From Candidatus Moranbacteria bacterium GW2011_GWE2_36_40 (GTDB lineage Bacteria; Patescibacteriota; Minisyncoccia; Moranbacterales; GWC2-37-73), in assembly GCA_000991645.1 (NCBI GenBank), contig LBRX01000013.1:1-19871 (forward strand): 19,871 nucleotides of DNA, read 5' to 3'. Of this stretch, positions 6,242-13,636 are shown piece by piece. Position 1 is the stretch's first letter; every line of letters begins with the position of its first letter. The notes beneath the pieces were generated by a model. That model was given only the letters and a program-made list of their open reading frames with translations. It made no database searches and was not told the origin of the DNA. Both the position numbers and the translations under genes were made by a program.

Positions 6242-6289
6242 ATTATAGCAAATACTTTTTACCTTCCCAATTAATTTGGGAAGGTAAAA
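6242..6289 (-). promoter_or_regulatory. Extended -10 promoter and 14-bp hairpin before the 123-aa pilin
   Basis: On the minus strand TGC-TATAAT (-10 at 6242-6247) has a -35-like TTGGGA (6265-6270) spaced 17 bp; the expected leader is about 8 nt. The -35 lies inside a stem of up to 14 bp (6257-6270 with 6276-6289; core ACCTTCCCAA). The stem has no T-run after it on the minus strand, so it is not a canonical terminator for the 114-aa pilin. It could attenuate read-through or protect the 3' end. Confidence 0.6.
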
Positions 6290-6304
6290 GCATTCCCAAA
6301 AACA

Positions 6305-6649
6305 CTAACAACCAGCACCAGCAAATGTAACTCCAGTCGTACCCAATGTTCCAACACAAACTCCATATGATGCTGTCGCAGTAACAGCTCCAGCTAATAT
6401 TTCGCCATTAGCACATGTTATAGCAGTAGTAATTGTTCCATTTCCACCAGAAGGAAAAGTAAGTATCGTAGGTGTGGTTTTATCACATTCAGCAATCATT
6501 GCAGAATTAAGTGATTTTGCTTGCGATTTAAAATTAGCCATTTTAGCCCTATTTCTTGCTGAACTTGTGCTTACCAAAATAACTCCTGCCAAAATACCGA
6601 TGATTGCGATAACAATCAAAAGTTCAATCAATGTAAAACCTTTTTTCAT
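6305..6649 (-). CDS. Type IV pilin (114 aa), paralogue of the 123-aa pilin
   Basis: A prepilin with the minimal leader MKKG before FTLIELLIVIAIIGILAGV (Gly4 cleavage, Glu9 at +5). After the shared helix (to about residue 54, AECDK) the C-terminal domain differs from its paralogue except for the ending VGTLGTTGVTFAGAGC. Cysteines at AECD, ITC, GVC and the final residue match the paralogue's pattern. It is tandem with the 123-aa pilin and likely arose by duplication. A hairpin of 40 bp lies 12 nt before its ATG. It would be a PilD substrate and fibre subunit; which of the three pilins is the major one cannot be told from sequence. Confidence 0.9.
   Translation of the reverse strand: MKKGFTLIELLIVIAIIGILAGVILVSTSSARNRAKMANFKSQAKSLNSAMIAECDKTTPTILTFPSGGNGTITTAITCANGEILAGAVTATASYGVCVGTLGTTGVTFAGAGC
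6480..6646. repeat. 167-bp near-identical repeat, copy 2 (5' half of pilin gene)
   Basis: The partner of 6036-6202 (three mismatches). It covers almost the whole 5' half of the 114-aa pilin gene, from just inside the start codon to the AECDK cysteine. Confidence 0.9.
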
Positions 6650-6660
6650 ACTATTTTTTT

Positions 6661-6700
6661 ACCCCGTTAAATTCGCCTTTGGCGACTATTTAACTGGGGT
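6661..6700 (-). promoter_or_regulatory. Nested hairpin in the 5' leader of the 114-aa pilin
   Basis: Outer arms ACCCC and GGGGT plus TTAAA and TTTAA enclose an inner stem TCGCC/GGCGA with an AAA loop on the minus-strand RNA. It ends 11 nt before the ATG at 6649, so it could occlude or regulate translation initiation. The remaining gap up to 6844 holds a second weaker imperfect hairpin near 6752-6789 and no gene. Confidence 0.5.
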
Positions 6701-6844
6701 CATATTTATATATTATTTAATGTTTACTTTTTTTGCTAAAAACATCGACCAGAGCCTGTCGCAGAATACGGATTCTTCAGGCAAGCTCTATCTTTTCAGC
6801 GTATATTTAAATTTAAAACCAAGCTTACAAAATTTTTCTTAACT

Positions 6845-7321
6845 TCAATCGTTTGTACATTCATTTGTTGCATAGCTGCATGTTATGGTTGGACTATCTG
6901 TTTTGGTTGCCTTAAATACATAGTCTCCAGCTGCCAAAGTTCCAGCCGGATCTGCTTGGTATGTATAACCTGTTTTTGTGTTAATATCTGGCCATTTCAC
7001 AGTATGCCCAGTAAGATTATCAGTACCGAGAGTGTCACAAGCTGCTATGTTTATAGCGGGATTTTTGCAACATACAAATGCAGTCGCAGCAGGAGCAACA
7101 GTATCAATACCATAACCCCCATCATCTGCACAAGTCACAAGTTCTGGCAAAACGCTGGATAGAGTTGTAATAGCAGAAGCAGTTTTGGATTTATTCACAC
7201 TTCCTTGCGTGCTAACCATAACAACTCCAGCCAAAATCCCTATAATAGCAATAACCGTCAGCAACTCCATCAAGGTAAAACCTCTTTTAACTGACGAGTG
7301 ATTTTTTTTGTTGATATTCAT
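6845..7321 (-). CDS. Type IV pilin (158 aa)
   Basis: A prepilin with a leader ending VKRG (Gly14) before FTLMELLTVIAIIGILAGVV, Glu19 at +5 and a hydrophobic helix 15-35. The C-terminal domain (about 50-158) has six or more cysteines, including a CC pair (FVCCKNP) and a C-terminal CSYATNEC, suggesting a disulfide-stabilised head. It is the largest and most diverged of the three tandem pilins and is first after pilC, with its own extended -10 promoter. It could be the major pilin or an adhesive/tip subunit; the sequence does not decide. Confidence 0.9.
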   Translation of the reverse strand: MNINKKNHSSVKRGFTLMELLTVIAIIGILAGVVMVSTQGSVNKSKTASAITTLSSVLPELVTCADDGGYGIDTVAPAATAFVCCKNPAINIAACDTLGTDNLTGHTVKWPDINTKTGYTYQADPAGTLAAGDYVFKATKTDSPTITCSYATNECTND

Positions 7322-7347
7322 AGTTCTTTGAAATAAATTTTATTTTC

Positions 7348-7378
7348 TCACAAAATTATTATAGCACACTTTTTGTGA
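7348..7378 (-). promoter_or_regulatory. Extended -10 promoter framed by an inverted repeat, 158-aa pilin
   Basis: On the minus strand TGC-TATAAT (-10 at 7358-7363) lacks a good -35 (AATACA at 17 bp). The -10 is framed by TCACAAAA (7348-7355) and TTTTGTGA (7371-7378), a perfect 8-bp inverted repeat, which could be an operator. It lies in the short gap between pilC and the pilin. Confidence 0.5.
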
Positions 7379-7388
7379 TTTGTATTTT

Positions 7389-8600
7389 TTATTGTATCTG
7401 ACCGGCAATGTTGTAGATCGGAACCAAAACAGAGAAAACCAAGATTCCAACTCCAAGCCCAAGAAAGCTGATCATGATTGGTTCAAGCATGGTTGAAAGG
7501 TTTCGAGTGATGCGGTCAGTTTCTTGATTGTAGAAAACGGTTGTATTTTTCAAAACCTCACTTATTTTTCCAGTGTCCTCTCCGATTTTTATCATCTGAG
7601 AAACAATCGGTGGAAAATACATGCTCCTGGCAAAAACACTACTCATCGTTCCTCCTTGTTTGACTTCATCAGCAGCTCTGAGAATCACAGCTTCATACAC
7701 CGTGCTGTTCACAACCTCACTGACGATTATCAAAGCGCGAACAATCGGAATTCCACCGTCCAAAAGCACTGCAAAATTCTCAGCAAAACGAGAAATGTAC
7801 ACGTATTGAAAAAGATCTCCAATGATTGGAATTTTCATTTTGATAATGTCCCATTCTTTTTTTCCATCTTCTGTTTTGACATAATAAATTCCTGCCCCAA
7901 TTGCCAAAATTATTCCCAAACCAACCAGCCACCAATATGAACTCATGAAATCTCCGACACTCATCAAAATCTTTGTGTACCAAGGAATGGCAACGTTCAT
8001 TTCTTTGAAAATTCCAGTAAGTTTTGGCAAAACCATGGTTGCCACCACAAAACCAATGATTAATGCTGCGGAAAGAACAAACAGAGGATAGAAAAGTGCG
8101 CCTTTGATTTTTGAATTCAACTCATAGTTTTTTTCACTGTTCTCAGCCAGAAACAAAACAGAGCGTTGCAGATTTCCAGAAAGCTCTCCAGCTTTGACCA
8201 TGCTGACAGCCAAACCTTCAAAAACTTCAGGATGTTTTGCCATGGCATCGGAAAAAGAAATTCCGTCTTCAATGTCTCCCAACATTTCCAAAATTATTAT
8301 TTTCAAAAAAGCATTTGACGTTTGATCTCCAACTGCTCTAAGTGAAGCCACAATGGAAACTTTGGCATCAATTAATGTTGAAAGCTGACGATAAAAAACC
8401 GACAAATCTCTCAATGAAACACCCTCCCAAAGATGCTGCAAATCCTTCATCACCCCTGAAGCTTCTCTTTTGTTTTCAACTTTCAGTGGCATCAACCCTT
8501 TTCCCTGGAGCAATGCAACAGCCGCATCTGTTGTTGTTGCATCAATTTCTCCCGTCAGGATTTCTCCACTTGGACTTTTGGCTTGAAATGAAAATTTCAT
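7389..8600 (-). CDS. pilC: Type IV pilus platform protein PilC (GspF family)
   Basis: A 403-aa inner-membrane protein with the standard GspF/PilC layout. A short N-terminal domain (1-60) precedes the first T2SSF domain (about 65-190, with GELSG at 138-142), membrane segments about 170-192 and 222-240, the second T2SSF domain (about 268-390, with GEDTG at 340-344) and a last membrane segment about 374-397. It couples the cytoplasmic motors PilB and PilT to pilin insertion and extraction. The length is normal. In many pil operons it directly follows pilT; here a four-helix-bundle gene and its flanking arrays separate the two by 437 bp. The assignment is firm. Confidence 0.95.
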   Translation of the reverse strand: MKFSFQAKSPSGEILTGEIDATTTDAAVALLQGKGLMPLKVENKREASGVMKDLQHLWEGVSLRDLSVFYRQLSTLIDAKVSIVASLRAVGDQTSNAFLKIIILEMLGDIEDGISFSDAMAKHPEVFEGLAVSMVKAGELSGNLQRSVLFLAENSEKNYELNSKIKGALFYPLFVLSAALIIGFVVATMVLPKLTGIFKEMNVAIPWYTKILMSVGDFMSSYWWLVGLGIILAIGAGIYYVKTEDGKKEWDIIKMKIPIIGDLFQYVYISRFAENFAVLLDGGIPIVRALIIVSEVVNSTVYEAVILRAADEVKQGGTMSSVFARSMYFPPIVSQMIKIGEDTGKISEVLKNTTVFYNQETDRITRNLSTMLEPIMISFLGLGVGILVFSVLVPIYNIAGQIQ

Positions 8601-8603
8601 AGT

Positions 8604-8639
8604 AGTTGATTAGTTAAGTAGTTAAGCAGTTAATTGGTT
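8604..8639 (+). repeat. 8-bp unit array, left flank of the inserted gene
   Basis: Four to five 8-bp units read in register on the plus strand: AGTTGATT, AGTTAAGT, AGTTAAGC, AGTTAATT, GGTT. The array begins three bases past the pilC start codon and contains the stop codon of the four-helix-bundle gene. The same units occur inverted at 9005-9038. Confidence 0.75.
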
Positions 8640-8999
8640 ATCCTTATTTCTTAGAAACTTTATGTATCCATTAATCCCCTTCATTAATTCTGTAATTTTT
8701 TCTTCAACAAACTTCATCGAATCTTCTTTTATGTAATTCTTTTTTTGCGCTCTTATTATAAGTTGCCTCAGTTCAGATGCTTCTCCTCTAGCAATATGCA
8801 TATATCTCACTTTTTCCTTATATGAATATCTCCCATAGCTTTCTGCAATATTTGATGATATCGCATTTGAAGCTCTACGAATTTGATCAACCATCCTATA
8901 CCTTTCATCAACTGGAAATTTCTCCGTAAATTTATGCAAAAATATTTCAATACGTTCTGATTGCTTATATATTATTAAATTTTCTATACCAGTTGCCAT
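8622..8999 (-). CDS. Four-helix-bundle protein (23S rRNA IVP / S23 family)
   Basis: A 125-aa helical protein. The motif DQIRRASNAISSNIAESYGR (about 38-57) and ARGEASELRQLI (70-81) are hallmarks of the four-helix-bundle family found in intervening sequences of 23S rRNA genes and distantly related to the Avd accessory proteins of diversity-generating retroelements. The molecular function is not established; Avd binds nucleic acid, so RNA or DNA binding is plausible. It lies between pilT and pilC, in the same orientation, flanked by inverted arrays of 8-bp AGTTAATT-type units. Its last codons and stop are made of one array. No reverse transcriptase or template/variable repeats are present, so it is not part of a visible DGR. 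It is probably a mobile or hitch-hiking gene. Confidence 0.85.
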   Translation of the reverse strand: MATGIENLIIYKQSERIEIFLHKFTEKFPVDERYRMVDQIRRASNAISSNIAESYGRYSYKEKVRYMHIARGEASELRQLIIRAQKKNYIKEDSMKFVEEKITELMKGINGYIKFLRNKDNQLTA

Positions 9000-9004
9000 T
9001 TTTT

Positions 9005-9038
9005 CTAATCAACTAAACAACCAATTAACTACTCAACT
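9005..9038 (-). repeat. 8-bp unit array, right flank of the inserted gene
   Basis: Read on the minus strand: AGTTGAGT, AGTTAATT, GGTTGTTT, AGTTGATT, AG. It is the inverted counterpart of 8604-8639. It overlaps the pilT stop codon (9037-9039) and ends a few bases before the four-helix-bundle ATG. Confidence 0.75.
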
Positions 9039-10116
9039 ATTTCTTACTAATAAGCATTTGCAGATATTCTCTGTTTTTTGTGAACACCAATGCGTCATCC
9101 ATTGTTATTATTCCTCTTTGAATCAAATCAGCCAATGATTTGTCCAGTGAAACCATTCCTTCTCTCAAACTTGTTTCAATAACGCTGTCTATTTGATATG
9201 CCTTATTTTCACGAATCAAATTTTCAACCGCATGATTGTTGACCATGATTTCCATGGCTGGAACTCTTCCTCCACCGACTTTTGGAACCAATCTTTGCGA
9301 AATAACACCCAGCAAAACACTGGCCAATTGAGATCTTACTTGATTTTGCTGATGAGCAGGAAAAACATCAATGATACGATCTATCGTTTGTGAAGTGTCA
9401 TTGGTGTGCAAAGTGGCCAAAATCAAATGTCCTGTTTCAGCAGCTGTCATCGCGGTGCTAATCGTTTCCAAATCACGAAGTTCTCCAATAAGCACCACAT
9501 TGGCATCTTCACGAAAAACACTCCTGAGACCCTCTGAAAAAGATTTTGTGTCTCTGCCAACTTCACGTTGATTTATTATGCACCTGTCTTGCTCATAAAT
9601 ATACTCGATAGGATCTTCAATCGTGATGATATGTTTGTCTTGATTGTGATTGACGAAATCAATCAATGCTGACAAGGTTGTTGATTTTCCATGTCCAACA
9701 GGGCCGGTAACCAACAACAATCCCTGTGCATTGTTTGTAAAATCATACAAAATTGAAGGTATGTTCAATTCTTCCAAGGTGCGAACTTTTCCCGAAACGG
9801 TTCTCATCGCCACACTGATATTTCCTTGTTGATAAAAAATATTTGTTCTAAACCGCGCTTTGCTTTCAAAATTATAAGAAAAATCAATCTGTCCATCAGC
9901 AAGCAATTTCTTTTTGTTTTCCGGACTCATCAATGCATCACTAAGTGAAAGTGTGTCATCTGCAGACAAAATTGATTCCTGTGTCAAAGGGTACAACTTT
10001 CCATCAAGCCTCAGTGTTGGATAACGCCCAACAACCAAATGCAAATCGGAAGCATTTTGTTGAGCCACCAATCGTAAAAGATTTTTTATTCTTTGTTCAC
10101 TTCTCGTATCTGACAT
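9037..10116 (-). CDS. pilT: Twitching motility/retraction ATPase PilT
   Basis: A 359-aa cytoplasmic hexameric ATPase that powers pilus retraction. An N-terminal PAS-like domain (about 1-105, with the typical ASDLHLVVG) is followed by the Walker A motif GPVGHGKST (138-146; most PilTs read GPTGSGKST), the Asp box ITIEDPIEY, the Walker B motif VVLIGELRD (about 207-215), the His box ATLHTND (His237) and a C-terminal NLIRENK motif corresponding to the conserved AIRNLIRE. The ATG at 10116 gives the usual start SDTRSEQRIKNLL; the upstream ATG at 10152 adds 12 residues and lies in the structured leader. A good promoter at 10247-10275 indicates transcription independent of pilB. The identification is firm; the Walker A variant keeps the lysine and should be active. 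Confidence 0.95.
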   Translation of the reverse strand: MSDTRSEQRIKNLLRLVAQQNASDLHLVVGRYPTLRLDGKLYPLTQESILSADDTLSLSDALMSPENKKKLLADGQIDFSYNFESKARFRTNIFYQQGNISVAMRTVSGKVRTLEELNIPSILYDFTNNAQGLLLVTGPVGHGKSTTLSALIDFVNHNQDKHIITIEDPIEYIYEQDRCIINQREVGRDTKSFSEGLRSVFREDANVVLIGELRDLETISTAMTAAETGHLILATLHTNDTSQTIDRIIDVFPAHQQNQVRSQLASVLLGVISQRLVPKVGGGRVPAMEIMVNNHAVENLIRENKAYQIDSVIETSLREGMVSLDKSLADLIQRGIITMDDALVFTKNREYLQMLISKK

Positions 10117-10171
10117 TTTTATTTTTATATTTATTAAACTGATTCGAAACAACGAAACATTCGCTATCTGG

Positions 10172-10234
10172 CGAAACTAATCTACAAAAAATACAGTATT
10201 TTGTTCGTAGATTCGAATGTAATTCGTAGTTTCG
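10172..10234 (-). ncRNA. Structured 5' leader of pilT (possible three-way junction)
   Basis: In the roughly 120-nt leader predicted from the promoter at 10247-10275, CGAAACTA (10172-10179) pairs with TAGTTTCG (10227-10234). Inside it ATCTAC (10180-10185) pairs with GTAGAT (10207-10212), and CGAAT pairs with ATTCG (10214-10226), giving a possible three-way junction. A separate 5-bp TTCGC/GCGAA hairpin sits near 10160-10176, and CGAAAC occurs three times. It matches no riboswitch I recognise, and may instead be a CGAATC-type repeat. Confidence 0.4.
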
Positions 10235-10246
10235 TATCACGACTAT

Positions 10247-10275
10247 ATTATACCAATTTTTTTAACATCTGACAA
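10247..10275 (-). promoter_or_regulatory. Promoter of pilT
   Basis: On the minus strand TTGTCA (10270-10275, five of six to consensus) lies 17 bp from a perfect TATAAT (10247-10252), which is preceded by TGG (extended -10). It overlaps the downstream end of pilB, so pilT can be transcribed separately from the extension motor. Confidence 0.75.
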
Positions 10276-10279
10276 AAAA

Positions 10280-12022
10280 TTATCCTTTGTCATCTTCCAT
10301 TTCGCCACCAACGCTCTTGCTTCCCTCAGTCACACGCTCAACTTCTTCAAGAGTTGTCAGTCCTAGCAAAACTTTCAGAACACCATCTTGCTTGATTGTT
10401 ATCATCCCTTGTTTTTCTGCATATTTTCCTATTTCAGCTTCTGACCCATTGTTTTCAGAGATTATTTCTTTCATTTCCTTGTCAACTTCCAAAGCTTCAA
10501 AAATTGCAACTCTTCCTTTGTATCCACTGTTTGCACATGTTTCGCAACCACTTCCTTTGTACATGTGAAAACCATCTTTCAAATCAAGTCCATATTTTTT
10601 TATTTCTTCTTCTGGCAGATTTTCAACTTGCGAACGAATAAATTCCGAAACGGCTGGCATTATTTTTGTTTCTGTTTTGCAGTCCGTGCAAATCCTTCTC
10701 ACGAGTCGCTGAGCTCCAACAACTCGCAGTGATGACGCCAACAAAAACGATTCAATGCCCATGTCTATCAAACGTGGAACTGCCCCAATTGAACTGTTCG
10801 TGTGCAAAGTTGAAATAACCAAATGTCCAGTGAGTGCAGCATGAATTGTCAATTCTGCTGTCTCGCTGTCTCGAATTTCTCCAACCATGATCACATTCGG
10901 ATCTTGACGCAAAATACTTCGAAGCCCACTGGCAAAAGTATATCCGATGTCGGGGTTTATTTGACTTTGATTGATTCCTGAAATTGAATATTCCACAGGA
11001 TCTTCCAATGTAATGATGTTTCTTTCTTCTTTGTTCAAAATATCAAGACAAGCATACAGTGTTGTTGATTTTCCAGAACCTGTTGGACCAGTCATCAAAA
11101 TAACACCGAAAGGTTCTCGAATATTCCTAACCAAAATATCTTTGCCCTTGCCCATAAGTCCCATGGCATCCAAATCAATAACCTTGTTTCCGGTGTCCAA
11201 AATTCGCATCACAACTTTTTCTCCATCAATCACTGGCAAAGTGGAAACACGAAAATCAACAGCCCTCCCATCCTCTTTGATTTTAAATCTTCCATCTTGA
11301 GGTTTTCTTTTTTCATCAATCTTCAAACTGGAAAGGATTTTTATTCTCGAAACCACTGCTCTTCCAACTTCCTTTGGAATTGAAAGTGAGGCATACAGAA
11401 CACCATCAACTCTAAATCTGACTCTGTATTCCTTAGCTCCAAAAGGCTCGATATGAATATCACTAGCTTTTCCCTCTATAGCATGCCTGATTACCACGCT
11501 CAACAGTTTCGTGACTGGGGCTGATTGAATGCTTCCTGATTGTGATTTGACATCGGTTTCTTCATTGTATACTTCATCTTCAATACTGGATTCATCAACT
11601 TTTCCAACTGTAGTATTTTCATCTTGAAGCGCTTCCATTGCATCTTCAATTGCTTTTTCAGCTCCACCAGAATATTGATCAGACATCTCTTTGAACATTT
11701 CTTCTGAAACAAGATACAAATCAAATTCAAAGTTTCTCTTTTCAGAAATAAAACGCAGAATGTTGAGTGCATTAATATTCTGCGGATCAACAATGGCAAC
11801 CTTCACATTTTTTCCATTTTTTTCAAAAGCAACAATGTGATGTTCAATTGAAACATCATGAGAAATTATCTTAAGAACATCTTCAGTTATGGTTGGAATG
11901 TCTTTCAGGTACGGTATATCAAGCTCCTTTGCTTTTTTGGCAAGCGAGCTTAAATCTACGGGAGCTATCTTTGGCGTAGTCGCATTTCCCGCAACTTTTT
12001 TGTCCTCTATTTTTTGAGTCAT
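10280..12022 (-). CDS. pilB: Type IV pilus assembly ATPase PilB (GspE family)
   Basis: A 580-aa extension motor. The N-terminal MshEN/T2SSE_N domain (about 20-115) is followed by an acidic linker (about 115-165), then the ATPase core with the Walker A motif GPTGSGKSTT (312-321), the Asp box ITLEDPVEY, the Walker B motif VIMVGEIRD (377-385) and the His box STLHTN. A C4 zinc module has CTDC at 445-448 and CETC at 493-496. All catalytic residues are present. The ATG at 12022 was preferred to an upstream TTG at 12040 that overlaps the pilO stop by TTGA; both are possible. It lies directly behind pilO and before pilT. Firm. Confidence 0.95.
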   Translation of the reverse strand: MTQKIEDKKVAGNATTPKIAPVDLSSLAKKAKELDIPYLKDIPTITEDVLKIISHDVSIEHHIVAFEKNGKNVKVAIVDPQNINALNILRFISEKRNFEFDLYLVSEEMFKEMSDQYSGGAEKAIEDAMEALQDENTTVGKVDESSIEDEVYNEETDVKSQSGSIQSAPVTKLLSVVIRHAIEGKASDIHIEPFGAKEYRVRFRVDGVLYASLSIPKEVGRAVVSRIKILSSLKIDEKRKPQDGRFKIKEDGRAVDFRVSTLPVIDGEKVVMRILDTGNKVIDLDAMGLMGKGKDILVRNIREPFGVILMTGPTGSGKSTTLYACLDILNKEERNIITLEDPVEYSISGINQSQINPDIGYTFASGLRSILRQDPNVIMVGEIRDSETAELTIHAALTGHLVISTLHTNSSIGAVPRLIDMGIESFLLASSLRVVGAQRLVRRICTDCKTETKIMPAVSEFIRSQVENLPEEEIKKYGLDLKDGFHMYKGSGCETCANSGYKGRVAIFEALEVDKEMKEIISENNGSEAEIGKYAEKQGMITIKQDGVLKVLLGLTTLEEVERVTEGSKSVGGEMEDDKG

Positions 12023-12036
12023 GGAGAAATTGGAAA

Positions 12037-12837
12037 TCAATTAGGAAGAAACGGATTTTGCTTGCCTCTTGGACCACCCTCTTCGCTGGCTGGCTGTGAT
12101 TTGAGTGAAACATATTTTTGCAAAACTTCAATGGAAGCAGTGTCTACCTCAGGCTTGAAATTATCCAGCTTAGCGCTAGTTGCCTTGGCAACTCCAAGGT
12201 GTCCAAATTCAACTGTTATTGTGGCCAGAAGCATCTTGCTTTCTATTTTTTCACCATCTGTTTCCGAATCAGCCTGCTTGGAAATCTCTAAGGACTTTAT
12301 TTTATTAAACATTGGAGCGTGAGCCAACCCATTCAAAAACATTCTTATTTTTTCATATTCACCACTAACAGATACACTAACGGTTGTTGATTTCAATGTG
12401 TTTGGAGCTTCATTGGCAATTGGTTGTCCAGTCACGGGATCAATAGCGGCTGGATCTGTTGAGGGGAGAGCAAGTGTTGCCAAACCAAGCTGAGAAGATT
12501 CAGTTGCAGAATTTGAAACACTCCCGAGAGAAAAATCCACAAGTGCAACATTGGCATCATTTGCCAAATAATTTATACTACTGATTACCCTTTCTTCAGT
12601 CTTTTTTTCTGGCAAATAATTTTTTACCACAGCTTCAACTTCGCTATTGCTAGAAAGCTTTTTGCCATATGTTTCAATCAATACCTTCTTACTATTAATG
12701 GCATCCAATTCTGCAATATTGACATTTTTTTGTGCAATATTGCTGCGCACAACACTAATCTCTGGCCAAATATAGCCAATAAAAATTGAGACTGAAATTA
12801 TGAGCATGATCGGAAAAAAGAGAAATTTTAGACGCAT
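12037..12837 (-). CDS. pilO: Type IV pilus alignment protein PilO-like
   Basis: A 266-aa single-pass membrane protein. The N-terminal segment LFFPIMLIISVSIFIGYIW (about 5-24) is followed by a periplasmic/extracellular-side coiled coil (about 25-75) and a ferredoxin-like domain. A VSVSGEYEKIRMFLNGLA motif (about 152-169) is the hallmark of PilO/GspM-type domains. A Pro/Ala/Asn-rich insertion (about 122-143) separates two halves, and the C-terminus is a flexible Gly/Pro-rich tail. It follows pilN and precedes pilB, the conserved order. With PilN it forms the inner-membrane ring linking PilM/PilB to the fibre. No PilP or PilQ is seen, as expected if there is no typical outer-membrane secretin. 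The assignment rests on gene order plus domain pattern. Confidence 0.85.
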   Translation of the reverse strand: MRLKFLFFPIMLIISVSIFIGYIWPEISVVRSNIAQKNVNIAELDAINSKKVLIETYGKKLSSNSEVEAVVKNYLPEKKTEERVISSINYLANDANVALVDFSLGSVSNSATESSQLGLATLALPSTDPAAIDPVTGQPIANEAPNTLKSTTVSVSVSGEYEKIRMFLNGLAHAPMFNKIKSLEISKQADSETDGEKIESKMLLATITVEFGHLGVAKATSAKLDNFKPEVDTASIEVLQKYVSLKSQPASEEGGPRGKQNPFLPN

Positions 12838-13002
12838 TTTGTTATCATCCGAAACCTTGCTTTCTTATGCTGACAGTTGTTGTTGATTGTATGAAATCAA
12901 AAGCAACAATCTTAGAAAAAACAATATTTAGGATATGATATATATTTAATTAACTTATTATCAAAAGAAACACTTTACAAAATAACCAATGTCCAAATTT
13001 CA
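12838..13002 (-). other. pilN-pilO gap, no gene found
   Basis: 165 bp, very AT-rich, between pilN and pilO, unusual in an otherwise tight operon. No open frame of note, no strong hairpin and no clear promoter pair are seen; an AT-rich run with ATATAT around 12938-12950 could hold a weak one. Confidence 0.4.
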
Positions 13003-13551
13003 CTATGCCTTCTTTAATTTCATGACAATATCACACGAAATTGTGTTTTCTTTGCGAGTGATGTTTGTCAGATCAACATTTGAAAAATTTTCAGATGTTT
13101 TAAAATTAAACACCTGCTTGGCCGCGTCTGAAAAATTATTGCTATCAAATTGAACAAACACACTGCCATCATCGCCATATCTGTATGTTGAAACGACAAC
13201 ACCAGGGTACAGATCAGCACTCATGTTGTCCAAAATTTTATTCATTTCAATACGAGAAACAACACCATTTGAAATTTCCAAATTACTATTTATCTCACTG
13301 ACACGATCTTGTATATCCATAAGTTGTTCGAGATGCTTGAGCCCAACAACTTCATTGTTTTTCATCATGATTTCACCAACCAGCGCAGCATTATCTTTTT
13401 CCAAAATGGAAATATACGGCTTAAGACCAAGAAAAATAGCCAGGGTCACAACCAAAATCCCAAGTGAAAAGAAAAAACCCTTGTTAGCATTTTGCATGGA
13501 AACTCTCTTTCCATCTCCATCTTGGTTTTGACGCAAATTTATTGTTGTCAT
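13003..13551 (-). CDS. pilN: Type IV pilus assembly protein PilN-like
   Basis: A 182-aa bitopic membrane protein. The N-terminus MTTINLRQNQ retains the INL motif by which PilN docks on PilM in known systems. A membrane segment (about 26-44, FFFSLGILVVTLAIFLGL) precedes a coiled coil (about 50-90) and a ferredoxin-like C-terminal domain (about 95-182). It lies between pilM and pilO, the canonical order, and should form the PilN-PilO heterodimer. No Shine-Dalgarno sequence is visible; an A-run precedes the ATG and a hairpin ends 12 nt upstream. The identification is by order and topology. Confidence 0.85.
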   Translation of the reverse strand: MTTINLRQNQDGDGKRVSMQNANKGFFFSLGILVVTLAIFLGLKPYISILEKDNAALVGEIMMKNNEVVGLKHLEQLMDIQDRVSEINSNLEISNGVVSRIEMNKILDNMSADLYPGVVVSTYRYGDDGSVFVQFDSNNFSDAAKQVFNFKTSENFSNVDLTNITRKENTISCDIVMKLKKA

Positions 13552-13563
13552 TTTTTTTGCCCA

Positions 13564-13592
13564 ATTGAATCTGCCTTTGGCAAAAATTCAAT
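13564..13592 (-). promoter_or_regulatory. Nested hairpin upstream of pilN
   Basis: Outer arms ATTGAAT (13564-13570) and ATTCAAT (13586-13592) enclose an inner stem TGCC/GGCA with the same AAA loop on the minus-strand RNA as the hairpin before the 114-aa pilin. It ends 12 nt before the pilN ATG. Confidence 0.45.
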
Positions 13593-13636
13593 CAAGATAT
13601 TTTTACTTTTAATTTTTTAATTTATTTTTATATCGC

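Noticed and set aside
8604..9038. Diversity-generating retroelement suggested by the Avd-like four-helix-bundle gene
   Set aside because: There is no reverse transcriptase, template repeat or variable repeat in the window, and the pilin genes show no adenine-specific variation pattern.
12037..12039. Recoded TGA (code 25), as in some Patescibacteria
   Set aside because: TGA ends pilO at the right place and no in-frame TGA interrupts any conserved gene, so code 11 fits.
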